The notes beneath the pieces were generated by a model. The model was not told the origin of the DNA. It worked only from the letters and a program-made list of their open reading frames with translations, and made no database searches. Positions 7,901 to 16,276 of a stretch of DNA of 64,000 nt are shown here, piece after piece; the first letter of the stretch is position 1; each line of letters opens with the position of its first letter. Source of the DNA: Actinomadura pelletieri DSM 43383 (GTDB lineage: Bacteria > Actinomycetota > Actinomycetes > Streptosporangiales > Streptosporangiaceae); contig NZ_RBWU01000002.1 in the NCBI RefSeq assembly GCF_003634705.1, positions 992,001 through 1,056,000 of the forward strand. Reading direction: 5' to 3'. Both the position numbers and the translations under genes were made by a program.

Positions 7901-8422
7901 GGCCCTTCGGGCACGCACACGTCCCGCTATTACAAGCGTTTCCGCAGTCCGTCCGGCCACGGGCCCGGGTCGTCCGCAGGGTCCGTCGCGCACCGACCGT
8001 CCTTGAAGGCCGATGGCCGCCTGAGGCCTGACCCGCCGTACCGAGGACGCCCGCCAGGCCCTTCGCACCCCCGACCGGCCCTCTAGCCCGGACACCGGGT
8101 AGGGCCCTTCGGGCACGCACACGTCCCGCTATTACAAGCGTTTCCGCAGTCCGTCCGGCCACGGGCCCGGGTCGTCCGCAGGGTCCGTCGCGCACCGACC
8201 GTCCTTGAAGGCCGATGGCCGCCTGAGGCCTGACCCGCCGTACCGAGGACGCCCGCCAGGCCCTTCGCACCCCCGACCGGCCCTCTAGCCCGGACACCGG
8301 GTAGGGTCCTTCGGGCACGCATACGTCCCGCTATTACAAGCGTTTCCGTAGTCCGTCCGGCCACGGGTCTGGGTCGTCCGCCGGGTCCGTCGCGCACCGA
8401 CCGTCCTTGAAGGCCGATGGCC
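7821..8422. repeat. Three tandem copies of a 202-bp repeat starting inside the selB 3' end
   Basis: Units start at 7821, 8023 and 8225 (GAGGCCTGACCCGCCG), each exactly 202 bp apart; the third ends near 8422 where the sequence diverges. Copy 1 contains the last 26 codons and stop of selB; copies 2 and 3 carry translatable but orphan versions of that tail (ending SSPDTG plus stop). Copies 1 and 2 are almost identical after the stop, while copy 3 has scattered changes. Each unit contains the hairpins CCCGG-ACA-CCGGG and GCCC-TTC-GGGC just after the stop, plausible terminators. The period is not a multiple of 3, so antisense open frames drift through all phases and are not taken as genes. Confidence 0.9.
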
Positions 8423-8754
8423 GCCGTGGACACCGAGTTCCACGGCCCCGCTGCACATCGCCCCGGCCCGCCGGAGGCTCCTGTACCTGACCAGCGAGGG
8501 CGGCCTCGGCTCGTACCTGTAGGCGGGTGCCTGTGCGAGCGGGTACGACATAGGTGGCGTCCCCGCCTGCTGGAGGCCTGCCATCGGCGCGTCGTTCCGA
8601 CCGCCGCGTTCGCAGAATCCATAGACGGAGGGGCGGGATGCGGGCGGCCACTGAGCGGCCGGACCCTGCCGGCCGATCCGGCGCGCCGCAGCGCCGGTTT
8701 CTGCCCGCGGACGCGCTGGTCGTGCTGCTGCTGGTGGGCGCTGGCGGGGGCCGG
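8423..8754. other. Intergenic DNA after the tandem repeat, no gene recognised
   Basis: These 332 bp separate the repeat array from the stop of the convergent GntR-family gene. Short open frames exist on both strands but show no ribosome-binding site, domain or membrane segment worth calling. No tRNA-like arm pattern was found. Confidence 0.5.
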
Positions 8755-9450
8755 TCAGTTCGACTGGGCCGGCTGGGCGGGGGAGTCGTCGACGTTCTGG
8801 CGCAGCCGGGCCGCGTGCAGGATGTGCTCGGCCATGAAGCGGCGGGCGTCGTAGGGGTCGCCGCGATCCAGTGCCTCGATGATCCGGTCGTGGTCGTCGG
8901 ACAGCGACTGCGCGTTCTTGGCGTCCTTCCAGATGGTCATCCGCGGTGGGATGAACGCCCACAGGGACGCGGCCTGCAGCGCCACCAGCGACGAACCCGC
9001 CTCGTAGATGGCGAAGTGCAGCGTGCGGTTCAGCACCGAGAGCCGCGACTCGTCGCCGGCCTCGACGGCGGCCAGCAGGTCCGCGTGGGCGGCGCGGATG
9101 CGCTTCATCGCCGCGCCGTCCATCCGCTCCACGGCGAGGGCGGTGGCGAGCCCCTCGACCTCGGAGCGTAGAAGATAGAGGTCCTCCACCTCCTGCGGGG
9201 ACATGTCCTTGACGGTGGCGCCGCGGTGCGACTGGTACTCCAGCGAGCCCTCGGCTTCCAGCAGACGGAACGCCTCGCGCACCGGCGTCGGGCTGACTCC
9301 GTATCGCTTGGCGACATCGGTCTGCCGCAGGTTCGTTCCCGGCTTGATGATCCCGTCGGCGATCTCTCGACGGAGCCGCTCCAACACGTACGCCGTCTTG
9401 CTGAGCGGCGGGCCGATCTCCCCGGCGCCGGGTTCGAGTGGTCTTGACAT
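8755..9450 (-). CDS. GntR-family regulator, FadR/FCD subfamily
   Basis: This is a 231-residue DNA-binding regulator. The winged helix runs from about residue 18 to 85, with PGTNLRQTDVAKRYGVSPTPVREAFRLLEAEGSLEY, followed by a wing RGATVKD. The C-terminal all-helical FCD ligand domain has LYLLRSEVEGLATALAVER and the metal-site type pattern RTLHFAIYEAG and a late DDHDRIIEALDRGD ... FMAEHILHA. Such regulators usually sense carboxylic acids and control adjacent metabolic genes, but no obvious metabolic partner lies next to it. It stands alone on the - strand, convergent to selB, with palindromes just upstream of its start. Confidence 0.9.
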   Translation of the reverse strand: MSRPLEPGAGEIGPPLSKTAYVLERLRREIADGIIKPGTNLRQTDVAKRYGVSPTPVREAFRLLEAEGSLEYQSHRGATVKDMSPQEVEDLYLLRSEVEGLATALAVERMDGAAMKRIRAAHADLLAAVEAGDESRLSVLNRTLHFAIYEAGSSLVALQAASLWAFIPPRMTIWKDAKNAQSLSDDHDRIIEALDRGDPYDARRFMAEHILHAARLRQNVDDSPAQPAQSN

Positions 9451-9477
9451 CGGGTTTCCTCCGGGAGTCAGCCAAGC

Positions 9478-9501
9478 TATCTAGATAATAGTCTATTGAC
9501 T
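9478..9501. promoter_or_regulatory. AT-rich palindromes upstream of the GntR gene, candidate operator/promoter
   Basis: TATCTAGATA (9478-9487) is a perfect palindrome, and AGTC-TATT-GACT (9490-9501) is a 4+4 inverted repeat. They lie 28-51 bp before the GntR start in otherwise GC-rich DNA, and TATTAT on the - strand could be a -10 element. Autoregulatory sites of GntR proteins often look like this. Binding is inferred. Confidence 0.45.
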
Positions 9502-9796
9502 CTCCGGACCCGCCGTTTGCCCAACGTCCACGGCACCCTCTTCCGATTCTTCGGTGCCCAGCGTCACGCAGCCCGGCTCATCAAGCCTCTGCTCCATGAA
9601 GTAGATAGAAAATATTCTAGAGATTAGAGGAGAGTTCTAGAGGGGATTGGGCTCCCGAGCCTCGGTGCGAGGGCGTGGGGCGCCCGCTGCCGGCTGGGCG
9701 CCGTCCAGGGGACGGCTGACCGTACCGAGGGGTTGCCGCGCCCGTTTGCGGTTACCCAAGGAGTGCATTTAGTCACTCTCGGTCATGGAGGTTGTC
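9502..9796. other. Intergenic region with AT-rich direct repeat TTCTAGAG
   Basis: No gene is seen. Around 9605-9645 the sequence becomes distinctly AT-rich and holds two copies of TTCTAGAG (9615-9622 and 9635-9642), 20 bp or two helical turns apart, a spacing typical of tandem regulator sites. The small secreted-protein gene follows. Confidence 0.4.
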
Positions 9797-10129
9797 ATGC
9801 GTGTTCGTTCACGGGCGTGGGTCGTTGCCGCCGTCACGGGGGCGGTGGCCTGGAGTGCGGGGAGCGGTCCTGCCCTGGGGGCGGTCGGCTCCGCATCGGC
9901 CATCATCGTCTATGACTGCGCCAGCGTCGTTCTCAACCCGGTCACCGCCGAGGCGACCGGTCATGGTTGCGCCCGCGGCGCCGACGGCGCACCCGGCCTC
10001 ACCGGGTACGCCCTGTACGACCAGGCGCAGGAAGAAGAGTACGCGTGCGACAACGTGAGCACCGCCCCGGACCCGAAGGGCGGGCTGATCGTCTCCGGCA
10101 CCGGATGCGAGCGGGTCGTCGCCCCGTAA
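9797..10129 (+). CDS. Small secreted protein, unknown function
   Basis: This 110-residue product starts at an ATG with GGAGG five bases upstream; an ATG 12 bp earlier would place that ribosome-binding site inside the gene. It begins with a typical Sec signal peptide (MRVRSRAWVVAAVTGAVAW), probably cut after GPALG-A or AVGSA-S. The mature part of about 80 residues has four cysteines (YDCAS, HGCARG, YACDN, GTGCE), likely two disulfides. I do not recognise the family. It resembles small extracytoplasmic proteins common in actinomycetes. It stands alone between the GntR gene and a convergent phzF-like gene. Confidence 0.65.
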   Translation: MRVRSRAWVVAAVTGAVAWSAGSGPALGAVGSASAIIVYDCASVVLNPVTAEATGHGCARGADGAPGLTGYALYDQAQEEEYACDNVSTAPDPKGGLIVSGTGCERVVAP

Positions 10130-10224
10130 GTCGTCGCGGACGGCCCTGCGCGGCATCGCCAAGGGTGGGGCGTTCGCGCCATCGAGCTTGCGAACTCGCC
10201 GAGCCGGTCCGACCGGGTCGGTGT

Positions 10225-10325
10225 TATGGCGTCTACCTGGGCTTCATCTTCGACGGCGGGTGAGTACTCGATCCTCTTCTACGTGTTCGTGGTGCCGCTT
10301 CTGGTGCCGGCGCGCGTGTTCCGTG
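10225..10325 (+). pseudogene. Broken partial copy of the small membrane protein gene at 16277-16558
   Basis: About 100 bp here match 16430-16530 closely, starting TATGGCGTCTACCTGGGCTT and running through the segment for the second membrane helix (FFYVFVVPLL in the intact gene). One extra G near 10258 shifts the frame right after FDGG and creates a TGA, and no 5' part is present. It overlaps the 3' end of the convergent phzF-like gene, whose unusual C-terminal tail is encoded on its complement. Confidence 0.75.
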
Positions 10326-11184
10326 TCGGGATGCGGACTGCGGCGCCTGAGACGCGGACGCGGGGGTCGCCGTCGCGGAGTTCGACCGTGAGGAGTCCGG
10401 GGCGGCCCATGTCCTCGCCCTGGTGGAGCGTGAGCGTGGCGGCGGGGGCGATTTCGCCCAGTTCCCGGAGGTAGGCGCCGAACGCGGCTGCCGCGGCGCC
10501 GGTGGCCGGGTCTTCCACCACGCCGCCGACCGGGAACGGGTCGCGGACGTGGAAGATGTGCTGCGACGCCCGCCACACCAGCTGGACGGTGGTCAGGTCG
10601 TGCCTGGTCATGTAGGTGGTGAGGCGGTCGAAGTCGTAGTCCAGATCGGCCAGGCGTTCGCGGGTGGCGGCTGCGAGGACCAGGTGGCGGGCCCCGGCGT
10701 AGGCGAAGCGGGGCGGCAGGGTGGGGTCGAGGTCGTCCTCGCCCCAGTTCAGGATGTCCAGGGCTGTGGAGGTGTCGGAGGCCTCTTCCAGGTACGGCTC
10801 CACGCTGGTGAGTGTCGCGTGGAGGACGCCGTCGACCTCGGCGACCTCGACGGGGACGAGGCCGCTCTTGGTCGCGAACGTGAAAGCGCCCGGCCCTAGC
10901 CGTTCCGCCAGGGCGACCGCGGTGGCGACGGTGGCGTGGCCGCAGAACGAGACCTCGGCTTTGGGGCTGAAGTAGCGGAGGGTGAAGGCTCTGCCCGGCT
11001 CGGTGAGGCCGTCCGGTGGTGGGGTGAGGAATGCGGTCTCCGAATAGCCCAGGTCCGCCGCGACCGCGAGCATGGCGGCGTCGTCCAGGGCGGAAGCGTC
11101 CAGGACGACGCCGGCCGGGTTGCCTTCCGCCGGGTCGGTCGCGAAGGCGGTGTAGTGCAGTACGTCGCTGCTCAGGTCGGTCAT
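10279..11184 (-). CDS. PhzF-family isomerase/epimerase-like protein
   Basis: This 301-residue protein has the PhzF/DapF-like double hot-dog fold signature. The N-terminus FATDPAEGNPAGVVLDA and the motif ALAADLGYSETAFL (here AVAADLGYSETAFL) carry the conserved catalytic Glu, followed by RYFSPKAEVSFCGHATVATA. The C-terminal EDPATGAAAAAFGAYL is also family-typical. The start at 11184 (MTDLSS) is chosen over one 9 bp upstream. The family isomerises small metabolites; PhzF itself acts on dihydro-3-hydroxyanthranilate, but no phenazine genes are present. The last 15 or so residues (IPTRNTRAGTRSGTTNT) are encoded by DNA complementary to a gene remnant and probably replaced the original C-terminus. 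Confidence 0.88.
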   Translation of the reverse strand: MTDLSSDVLHYTAFATDPAEGNPAGVVLDASALDDAAMLAVAADLGYSETAFLTPPPDGLTEPGRAFTLRYFSPKAEVSFCGHATVATAVALAERLGPGAFTFATKSGLVPVEVAEVDGVLHATLTSVEPYLEEASDTSTALDILNWGEDDLDPTLPPRFAYAGARHLVLAAATRERLADLDYDFDRLTTYMTRHDLTTVQLVWRASQHIFHVRDPFPVGGVVEDPATGAAAAAFGAYLRELGEIAPAATLTLHQGEDMGRPGLLTVELRDGDPRVRVSGAAVRIPTRNTRAGTRSGTTNT

Positions 11185-11248
11185 GCCCGCCATCGAACAC
11201 CAGGGACCGATCAGCTGGTCAAGTGGGCGATTCGCTTCGGACGCGCCC

Positions 11249-11752
11249 TCAGAAGCGCCAGCGGGTCGCGCTGAATCCCTTCTCCTTGCCGAATGCGAAG
11301 ACCACCGCCGGCTCGACGGCGAAGATGTGCCGAGGATGGGCCATCTCGGTGTCGTCGGGGGTGTAGAACTCGCCGTCCTGGACGAATGGACGCCACCACG
11401 GATATTTGGTCGGGAACAGGTCCGCGACGCGTTGCAGCCGGTCGGCGTCCCGGACGATGTGCGCGGTTCCTTCGACCACCAGGTCGATGTCGTCGGCCGG
11501 GACGGTGATGGCGCAGCTGTCGTTGTGTTCGAGGTAGCGGGCCTTACGCGCCTCTCGGTGTGTGTTGAAGCAGACGGCGCCCTCCAGCCAGACGGCCAGC
11601 ACCGGCACGACGTGCACGCGCCCACCAGGGCCGGACGTCGACACCAGATAGTCATTGCTTCCGGCTAACCGTGCCCGCGCGTCCGCCCAGGTGAGGGACG
11701 TCAGAGGACTGCCGCTGGGGCTGGACAACGGCTCGGCGATCGGCTCCGTCAT
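11249..11752 (-). CDS. Pyridoxamine 5'-phosphate oxidase-fold flavin/F420-binding protein
   Basis: This 167-residue protein begins at an ATG preceded by AAGGAG. The sequence SLTWADARARLAGSNDYLVST, then GRVHVVPVLAVWLEGAVCFNT and HNDSCAITVPADDIDLVVEGTAHIV, is the split beta-barrel pattern of PPOX-like proteins that bind FMN or F420. The C-terminus has the family's PxxxFAFGKEKGFSATRWRF ending seen in actinobacterial F420-dependent members. The substrate is unknown. It sits between the phzF-like and peptidase genes on the same strand. Confidence 0.85.
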   Translation of the reverse strand: MTEPIAEPLSSPSGSPLTSLTWADARARLAGSNDYLVSTSGPGGRVHVVPVLAVWLEGAVCFNTHREARKARYLEHNDSCAITVPADDIDLVVEGTAHIVRDADRLQRVADLFPTKYPWWRPFVQDGEFYTPDDTEMAHPRHIFAVEPAVVFAFGKEKGFSATRWRF

Positions 11753-11850
11753 GACCGCTCCTTCGATTCTCGGAACTCCTGGACACACGGTAATGCTGTG
11801 CGGCGATGAGAGCACCGAACCGATTGAGCCACCACCGGCCCGATCGAGCC

Positions 11851-13401
11851 TTAGAAGGGGTCCGGGCAGTCGATGTCCTCGGCGGGCAGGGTTCCGTCGC
11901 GCAGGTAGGCGTTGACCGCTTTGTCGGCGCAGGGGCTGGGACGCTGGCCCGCGGCGCCGCGGCCGTAGACGCCATGGGCTCGCATGTGCGCGGTCACCAG
12001 GCGGGAGCCGGTGAGCCTGCGGTGGAGTGCCTGACCGTCCGGGTACGGGGTGTTGTTGTCGCGGACGGCCTGAACCATCAGCAGGGGAACCGTGTTGCCG
12101 ATTTCGGTGGCGGGTTCGCGGGGCGGGGTCCGCCAGAACGCGCAGGGCGAAATGGTGTTGTTCAGCGGGCCGAAGACAGGCTGGCTGCGCTGGATGTTGC
12201 GCCAGTACCGTTCCGGGTCGCGCGGCCAGCCACCGGCGGGCCAACCGGCGTCGGCGCACATCGCCGCGGTGACGCCCGGCACCAGCGCGCTCACCTCGGC
12301 GCCGGTGAAGAGTGTGAGGAAACCGGCCAGTTCCGGCTCGGGCGTCACCGATGCGCCGTTGGCGGCGTCGGCCAGGCCGCGCACCGAGCGGGCCAGTACG
12401 GCGTTGTCGTCCTCATGGTTGACCATGGTGCGGAGGAAGACCGGGAACAGGTGGTGGTCGAGCCGGTGCTCGCCGATCTTGATCGGTTGCCGTTCGGCGC
12501 GTGCGAGCACGCGGGTCAGGGAGCGGCGGACCTGCGCGGCGGTACGGCCGAGCCGGTAGTGGTGGGAGCGGCGGGCGGTCCAGGCGGCCCATTCGTCCAG
12601 CGCCGCCTCCTGGTGCGCCGCCACGCTCCGCATCAGCGCGTACTGCGTCTTCGCCGGGTCGGTGGAGCTGTCGAGGACGATGCGGTCGGCGTTGCCGGGG
12701 AACATCTGGGTGTAGACGGCGCCCAGATCGGCACCGTACGAAGCCCCGTAGTACGACAGTTTCGGCGCGCCCAGCGCGGCCTGGATCACGTCCATGTCCC
12801 GGGCGACGTTGCGGGTGGACGCGTGCGGGAACAGCGCGGCGTTGTCGCCGTGGTCCTGGCAGCGCCGCGCGATGTCGCGCACCATGTCGACCGCCTTGTC
12901 GAAGTCGGAACGCCGGAACCCGGGCGACCGTAGCCACCAGGGGATCTGGCCGCAGGTCAACGGGGAGCTGCGACCGACGAAGCGGGGATCGAACCCGATC
13001 AGGTCGTACCGGTCCGCCACGTCCTTCATGGCCGACTTGAGTGCGATACCGAAGTCCAACCCCTGCCCGCCCGGTCCGCCCGGGTTGGCCAGCAGGATGC
13101 CGCGGCGGTGGACGGGGTCCCCTTCGATCCGAGAGATCGCCACCTTCAGGGAGCGGCCGCCGGGCGCGGTGTAGTCGAGCGGCACCCGCACCTCGGCACA
13201 GCGTGCGCCGATCTCGTCCAGTCTCTGGCCGATCTCGTCCTCGGCTCCCCGCGCGCAGTCCTTCCAGAAGACCTGCTGCCCCGTGTACCGGTCCAGCCCG
13301 CGCTCGGTGGCGCCTGGCGACGACGCGAGCGCCGCCGGGGTGAACGCCGCCAATCCGGCGACGACCACCCCTCCGGCCACGGTCAGTCTGAGTGTGCGCA
13401 C
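11851..13401 (-). CDS. Secreted tripeptidyl-aminopeptidase-like alpha/beta hydrolase (S33, SlpD/Tap type)
   Basis: This 516-residue exported hydrolase has a Sec signal peptide (MRTLRLTVAGGVVVAGLAAF, Ala-rich cut site). The alpha/beta fold shows the oxyanion segment ANPGGPGGQGLDF, the nucleophile elbow YGASYGADLG with the active Ser, an acid in AVRDNNTPYPDGQAL, and the catalytic His in MRAHGVYGRG. The C-terminal TAP-like domain ends in PAEDIDCPDPF. Streptomyces relatives release tripeptides from secreted proteins. The length agrees with the family (500-540). The gene is divergent from the histidine kinase gene, which might sense envelope conditions. Confidence 0.92.
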   Translation of the reverse strand: MRTLRLTVAGGVVVAGLAAFTPAALASSPGATERGLDRYTGQQVFWKDCARGAEDEIGQRLDEIGARCAEVRVPLDYTAPGGRSLKVAISRIEGDPVHRRGILLANPGGPGGQGLDFGIALKSAMKDVADRYDLIGFDPRFVGRSSPLTCGQIPWWLRSPGFRRSDFDKAVDMVRDIARRCQDHGDNAALFPHASTRNVARDMDVIQAALGAPKLSYYGASYGADLGAVYTQMFPGNADRIVLDSSTDPAKTQYALMRSVAAHQEAALDEWAAWTARRSHHYRLGRTAAQVRRSLTRVLARAERQPIKIGEHRLDHHLFPVFLRTMVNHEDDNAVLARSVRGLADAANGASVTPEPELAGFLTLFTGAEVSALVPGVTAAMCADAGWPAGGWPRDPERYWRNIQRSQPVFGPLNNTISPCAFWRTPPREPATEIGNTVPLLMVQAVRDNNTPYPDGQALHRRLTGSRLVTAHMRAHGVYGRGAAGQRPSPCADKAVNAYLRDGTLPAEDIDCPDPF

Positions 13402-13622
13402 CTTTCCTCCTCTTCATGCCGTCGCCGGAGCGTTTCCGGCGGGGAAGGTCCGACGCTAGAAAGGCGGGCCGCCGGGCCACATCCCGCGGCAGGGGGGCGC
13501 GGGCAAACTTTGGATGCGCCCGGACGTCAGAACGGGAGGCCACGACACGGCGAGATGATCGTGCCTACGCTGGCTCTCCGGCACCGGCCGCCCAGGATGG
13601 ACTCCCTCGACATCGGTGGGTG

Positions 13623-14900
13623 ATGCACTCCATGGACGTTTCGCCGCGACGGTACTTCGCCGTCCGCCCGCGGGCCGCCGACGTTCTGCTCGCGTCCGCG
13701 CTGGCCGCGTTCGCCCTGTCACTGCGGCTGGTCCAACCGCCGCCCGCGGGCGTGGCCGGCGCCGTCGCCGTGGCCGCGTTCTCGCTCGTGGGAAGCCTGC
13801 CGCTGGTGTGGCGGCGGTCGCATCCCTGGCCGGTCCTCGGCGTGGTCTGCGCCGCGTACATGACCTGCGAGCTGGTCGACCCCGCAAGCGAAGGGGCGAT
13901 GGCGGTGGCGTTCGCCTGCTACGCGGTGGCCCGCCATGGGCGCCCGCCGAGGACGCTCGTCGCCGTCGGCGCGCTCCCCGTCACGTTGGGCGCACCCGAG
14001 CTGGCCGGACGGCTGAGACTCGGCCAGGCGCCGGTCGGCCGGCCGGGCGACGTGTTCGTGATCTCCGCCGTGGCGGCGGCCATCTGGCTGCTCGGCGTCC
14101 ATCAGCGCCGTATCCACGCGGACGCGGCCCGGTTGCGGGAACTCGCCGATCGGCTCCGCGCCGAGCAGGAGCTCAGCGCCCGGCGTGCGGTGGCCGCCGA
14201 GCGCGCGAGCATCGGTCGTGACCTGCACGACATGGTCGCCCACCATGTCAGCGCCATAGCCATGCAGGCACGGGCCACCGCCACGGTGCTGCCCGCCTCC
14301 GCCGAGCGGGCCCGCGCGGGGGTGACCGAGATCGGGACGACCGCCGACACCGCGCTCAACGACATGCGCGCCCTGCTGCGACTGCTCGCCGACGACCGTG
14401 ACCCGGCGGAACCGCGTCCCGAGCCGTCATTGCGCCATCTCGACGGCCTCGCCGACAGCGCCAGAGCCGCCGGATGCCGGGTCATGGTGACCGTGGACGA
14501 CACCGCCGCGACGGCCCCGCCCGCGATCCAGTTGTCGGCCTACCGGATCGTGCAGGAGGCGCTGACCAACGTCCTCAAGCACGCCGGAGCCACCGACGTC
14601 CGGGTCGATGTGACCGTGGAGAACGACATGCTGAGCGTCACGATCGTCAATGGCCCGCCGGAGGTCTCGCACACGCCGATCCCCGGGTCCGGACGCGGCC
14701 TGGTGGGCATGCGCGAGCGTGCCGCGATCTTCGACGGCACGATCCGCGCCGGGACGTGCGACGGCGGCGGCTGGCGGGTGGCGGCCGACCTCCGGCTGCC
14801 GGGACCGCCCTGCCCCACGGGTGACCGGGCCCATCCCGCCCGGCAGACCGGTATGACCACGACGTGCGTCGACGGCGGCCCAGGCCCGGAGCGGGCATGA
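13623..14900 (+). CDS. Two-component sensor histidine kinase, NarX/DesK-like (HisKA_3)
   Basis: This 425-residue kinase has an N-terminal membrane region of four to six helices (residues 15-165) without a large extracellular loop. A dimerisation helix contains the phospho-acceptor motif GRDLHDMVAHHVSAIAMQAR with H202. The HATPase_c domain shows SAYRIVQEALTNVLKHAGAT (N-box) and GSGRGLVGMRERAAIFDG (G-box). Such short-loop sensors often detect membrane or cell-wall stress. The stop overlaps the response regulator start (ATGA). Two nearby starts are possible (13623 and 13632). Confidence 0.9.
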   Translation: MHSMDVSPRRYFAVRPRAADVLLASALAAFALSLRLVQPPPAGVAGAVAVAAFSLVGSLPLVWRRSHPWPVLGVVCAAYMTCELVDPASEGAMAVAFACYAVARHGRPPRTLVAVGALPVTLGAPELAGRLRLGQAPVGRPGDVFVISAVAAAIWLLGVHQRRIHADAARLRELADRLRAEQELSARRAVAAERASIGRDLHDMVAHHVSAIAMQARATATVLPASAERARAGVTEIGTTADTALNDMRALLRLLADDRDPAEPRPEPSLRHLDGLADSARAAGCRVMVTVDDTAATAPPAIQLSAYRIVQEALTNVLKHAGATDVRVDVTVENDMLSVTIVNGPPEVSHTPIPGSGRGLVGMRERAAIFDGTIRAGTCDGGGWRVAADLRLPGPPCPTGDRAHPARQTGMTTTCVDGGPGPERA

Positions 14901-15598
14901 CGGCCATCCGCGTGCTGATCGCCGATGACCAGAAGATGGTCCGGACCGCGCTGCGCACCGTGCTCGGTCAACGGGACGAAATGGTCATCGTGGGAGAGGC
15001 CGAAGACGGCCCGCACGCCGTCACCGCGGCCATCGACCTGCGGCCGGACGTCGTCCTGATGGACGTGCGGATGCCCGGCATGACCGGAGTCGAGGCGACG
15101 CGCCGCATCCTGGGGGGCTGGCCCCATCCCGGCCCGCGACCGCGCGTGCTGATGCTGACCACGTTCGACCTCGACGAGTACGTGCACGCCGCCCTGCGCG
15201 CCGGGGCCGACGGGTTCATCCTCAAGAACAACACCCCCGAGCAGCTCGTGGAGGCCATCAACGCGGTCGCCGCCGGGCAGGCGATGCTCGCCCCCACCGT
15301 CACCCGGCGGCTCATCGCCACCGTCGCCGCGCTCCCGCCCGGTCTTCTCACCGGGCCACCACGCCCCCTGGACGACCGCCCGCACCCGCTCGACACCCTC
15401 ACCGATCGCGAACGCGGTGTGGTGCTCCTCGTCGCCCGCGGCCTGTCCAACGGTCAGATCGCGAGACGCCTCGACCAGTCCGAGGCCGCGGTCAAGAGCA
15501 GCGTCAACCGCATCCTCACCAAGCTCAACCTGGAGAACCGCGTCCAGGCCGCGCTCCTCGTCCACGGCGCCGGCCCGCTCACACCACCGAACCGGTGA
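14897..15598 (+). CDS. Response regulator, NarL/FixJ family
   Basis: This 233-residue regulator is coupled to the upstream kinase by a 4-bp overlap. The receiver domain has the acidic pocket IADDQ and phospho-acceptor D56 in VVLMDVRMPG, plus the conserved Lys in DGFILKNN. The C-terminal LuxR-type HTH is LTDRERGVVLLVARGLSNGQ, followed by EAAVKSSVNRILTKLNLENR. An internal frame start at 14864 gives an Arg-rich leader and is not used. The targets are unknown; the adjacent divergent exported peptidase gene is a candidate. Confidence 0.92.
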   Translation: MTAIRVLIADDQKMVRTALRTVLGQRDEMVIVGEAEDGPHAVTAAIDLRPDVVLMDVRMPGMTGVEATRRILGGWPHPGPRPRVLMLTTFDLDEYVHAALRAGADGFILKNNTPEQLVEAINAVAAGQAMLAPTVTRRLIATVAALPPGLLTGPPRPLDDRPHPLDTLTDRERGVVLLVARGLSNGQIARRLDQSEAAVKSSVNRILTKLNLENRVQAALLVHGAGPLTPPNR

Positions 15599-16001
15599 CT
15601 CGGTGAGCGCCGAAGGCGGGCGCGATCCGGCCGACGGCCGGGAGACCTGTGTGATCGACTGGTCGTTCGTATGCCGGGGGCGGAATGGATCGATGCCGCG
15701 TTGTTCGTTCCGTGACTGGTTGAGGTGGGGCACACCGCGGCGGAAGTAAAAGCGTTCGTCGCCGCGGGCACTGGTTCGGAAGAACGCTTCGGGTGATGCG
15801 GTTACGGGCGCAGTGCGTTCTGGACGGTGTTCCGCGGGTGCAACGCACTGTATGGCCCGGAACCTGCACGCGGATTCAGGGCCAGGGCCGCACTGGCGGG
15901 CCGCGCTTGGATTATCTACCGAGCGCGGTGATGTGGTGTGCGGCGGGCGGCGCCCGTCTGGCCGTCGCCGTGGAGGGATTGCCGGGGGCGGACGTTCAAA
16001 A
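15599..16001. other. Intergenic region, no gene recognised
   Basis: About 400 bp follow the response regulator. Several short frames are open but have lower GC3, no ribosome-binding site and no recognisable domain. The composition is slightly less GC-rich than that of the flanking genes. Confidence 0.4.
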
Positions 16002-16211
16002 TTGAACGGTGGCGAACTCGCCGACCTGATCCGGCCGACTCGCCCGCTCGCCATCGAAACGGAATCTCTTGCTTTCTGCGGGGTTGTGCTCCCCCCTGCC
16101 TCGGGGAACTCGCCGAAGAATTCATTGAGGCGACTCCGTGTAGGGCGGCGGCTTCTCACTGTGATCGCCATTGGGGTGGTCGGCGGAATGCTGATCTCGT
16201 TAATTCTGTGA
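16002..16211 (+). CDS. Possible small single-pass membrane protein, unknown
   Basis: A 69-residue frame from a TTG ends in one clear hydrophobic helix (LLTVIAIGVVGGMLISLIL) after a basic RRLRVGRR segment, so it could be a C-terminally anchored protein. There is no convincing ribosome-binding site and the frame stays open further upstream, so the start is a guess. It may be the 3' remnant of a larger gene. It lies 65 bp before another small membrane protein gene. Confidence 0.3.
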   Translation: MNGGELADLIRPTRPLAIETESLAFCGVVLPPASGNSPKNSLRRLRVGRRLLTVIAIGVVGGMLISLIL

Positions 16212-16276
16212 GCTCGTTGTCTTCCCTGCGCTATAGTCCTGCCGTTTTCCATCCCATCCCCCGCGTAAGGAAGCAG

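Noticed and set aside
7900..8422. tRNA-Sec (selC) inside the 202-bp repeats, suggested by CTTCAAG on the - strand in an imperfect anticodon-like hairpin
   Set aside because: No T-arm GGTTCGA, no 8-bp acceptor pairing and a mismatch in the putative 6-bp anticodon stem.
7821..8422. CRISPR array or mobile element
   Set aside because: The units are 202 bp, directly abutting, with no unique spacers; there are no terminal inverted repeats or transposase.
10279..11184. Phenazine biosynthesis because of the PhzF-like protein
   Set aside because: No other phz genes are nearby; the PhzF fold is widespread with many functions.
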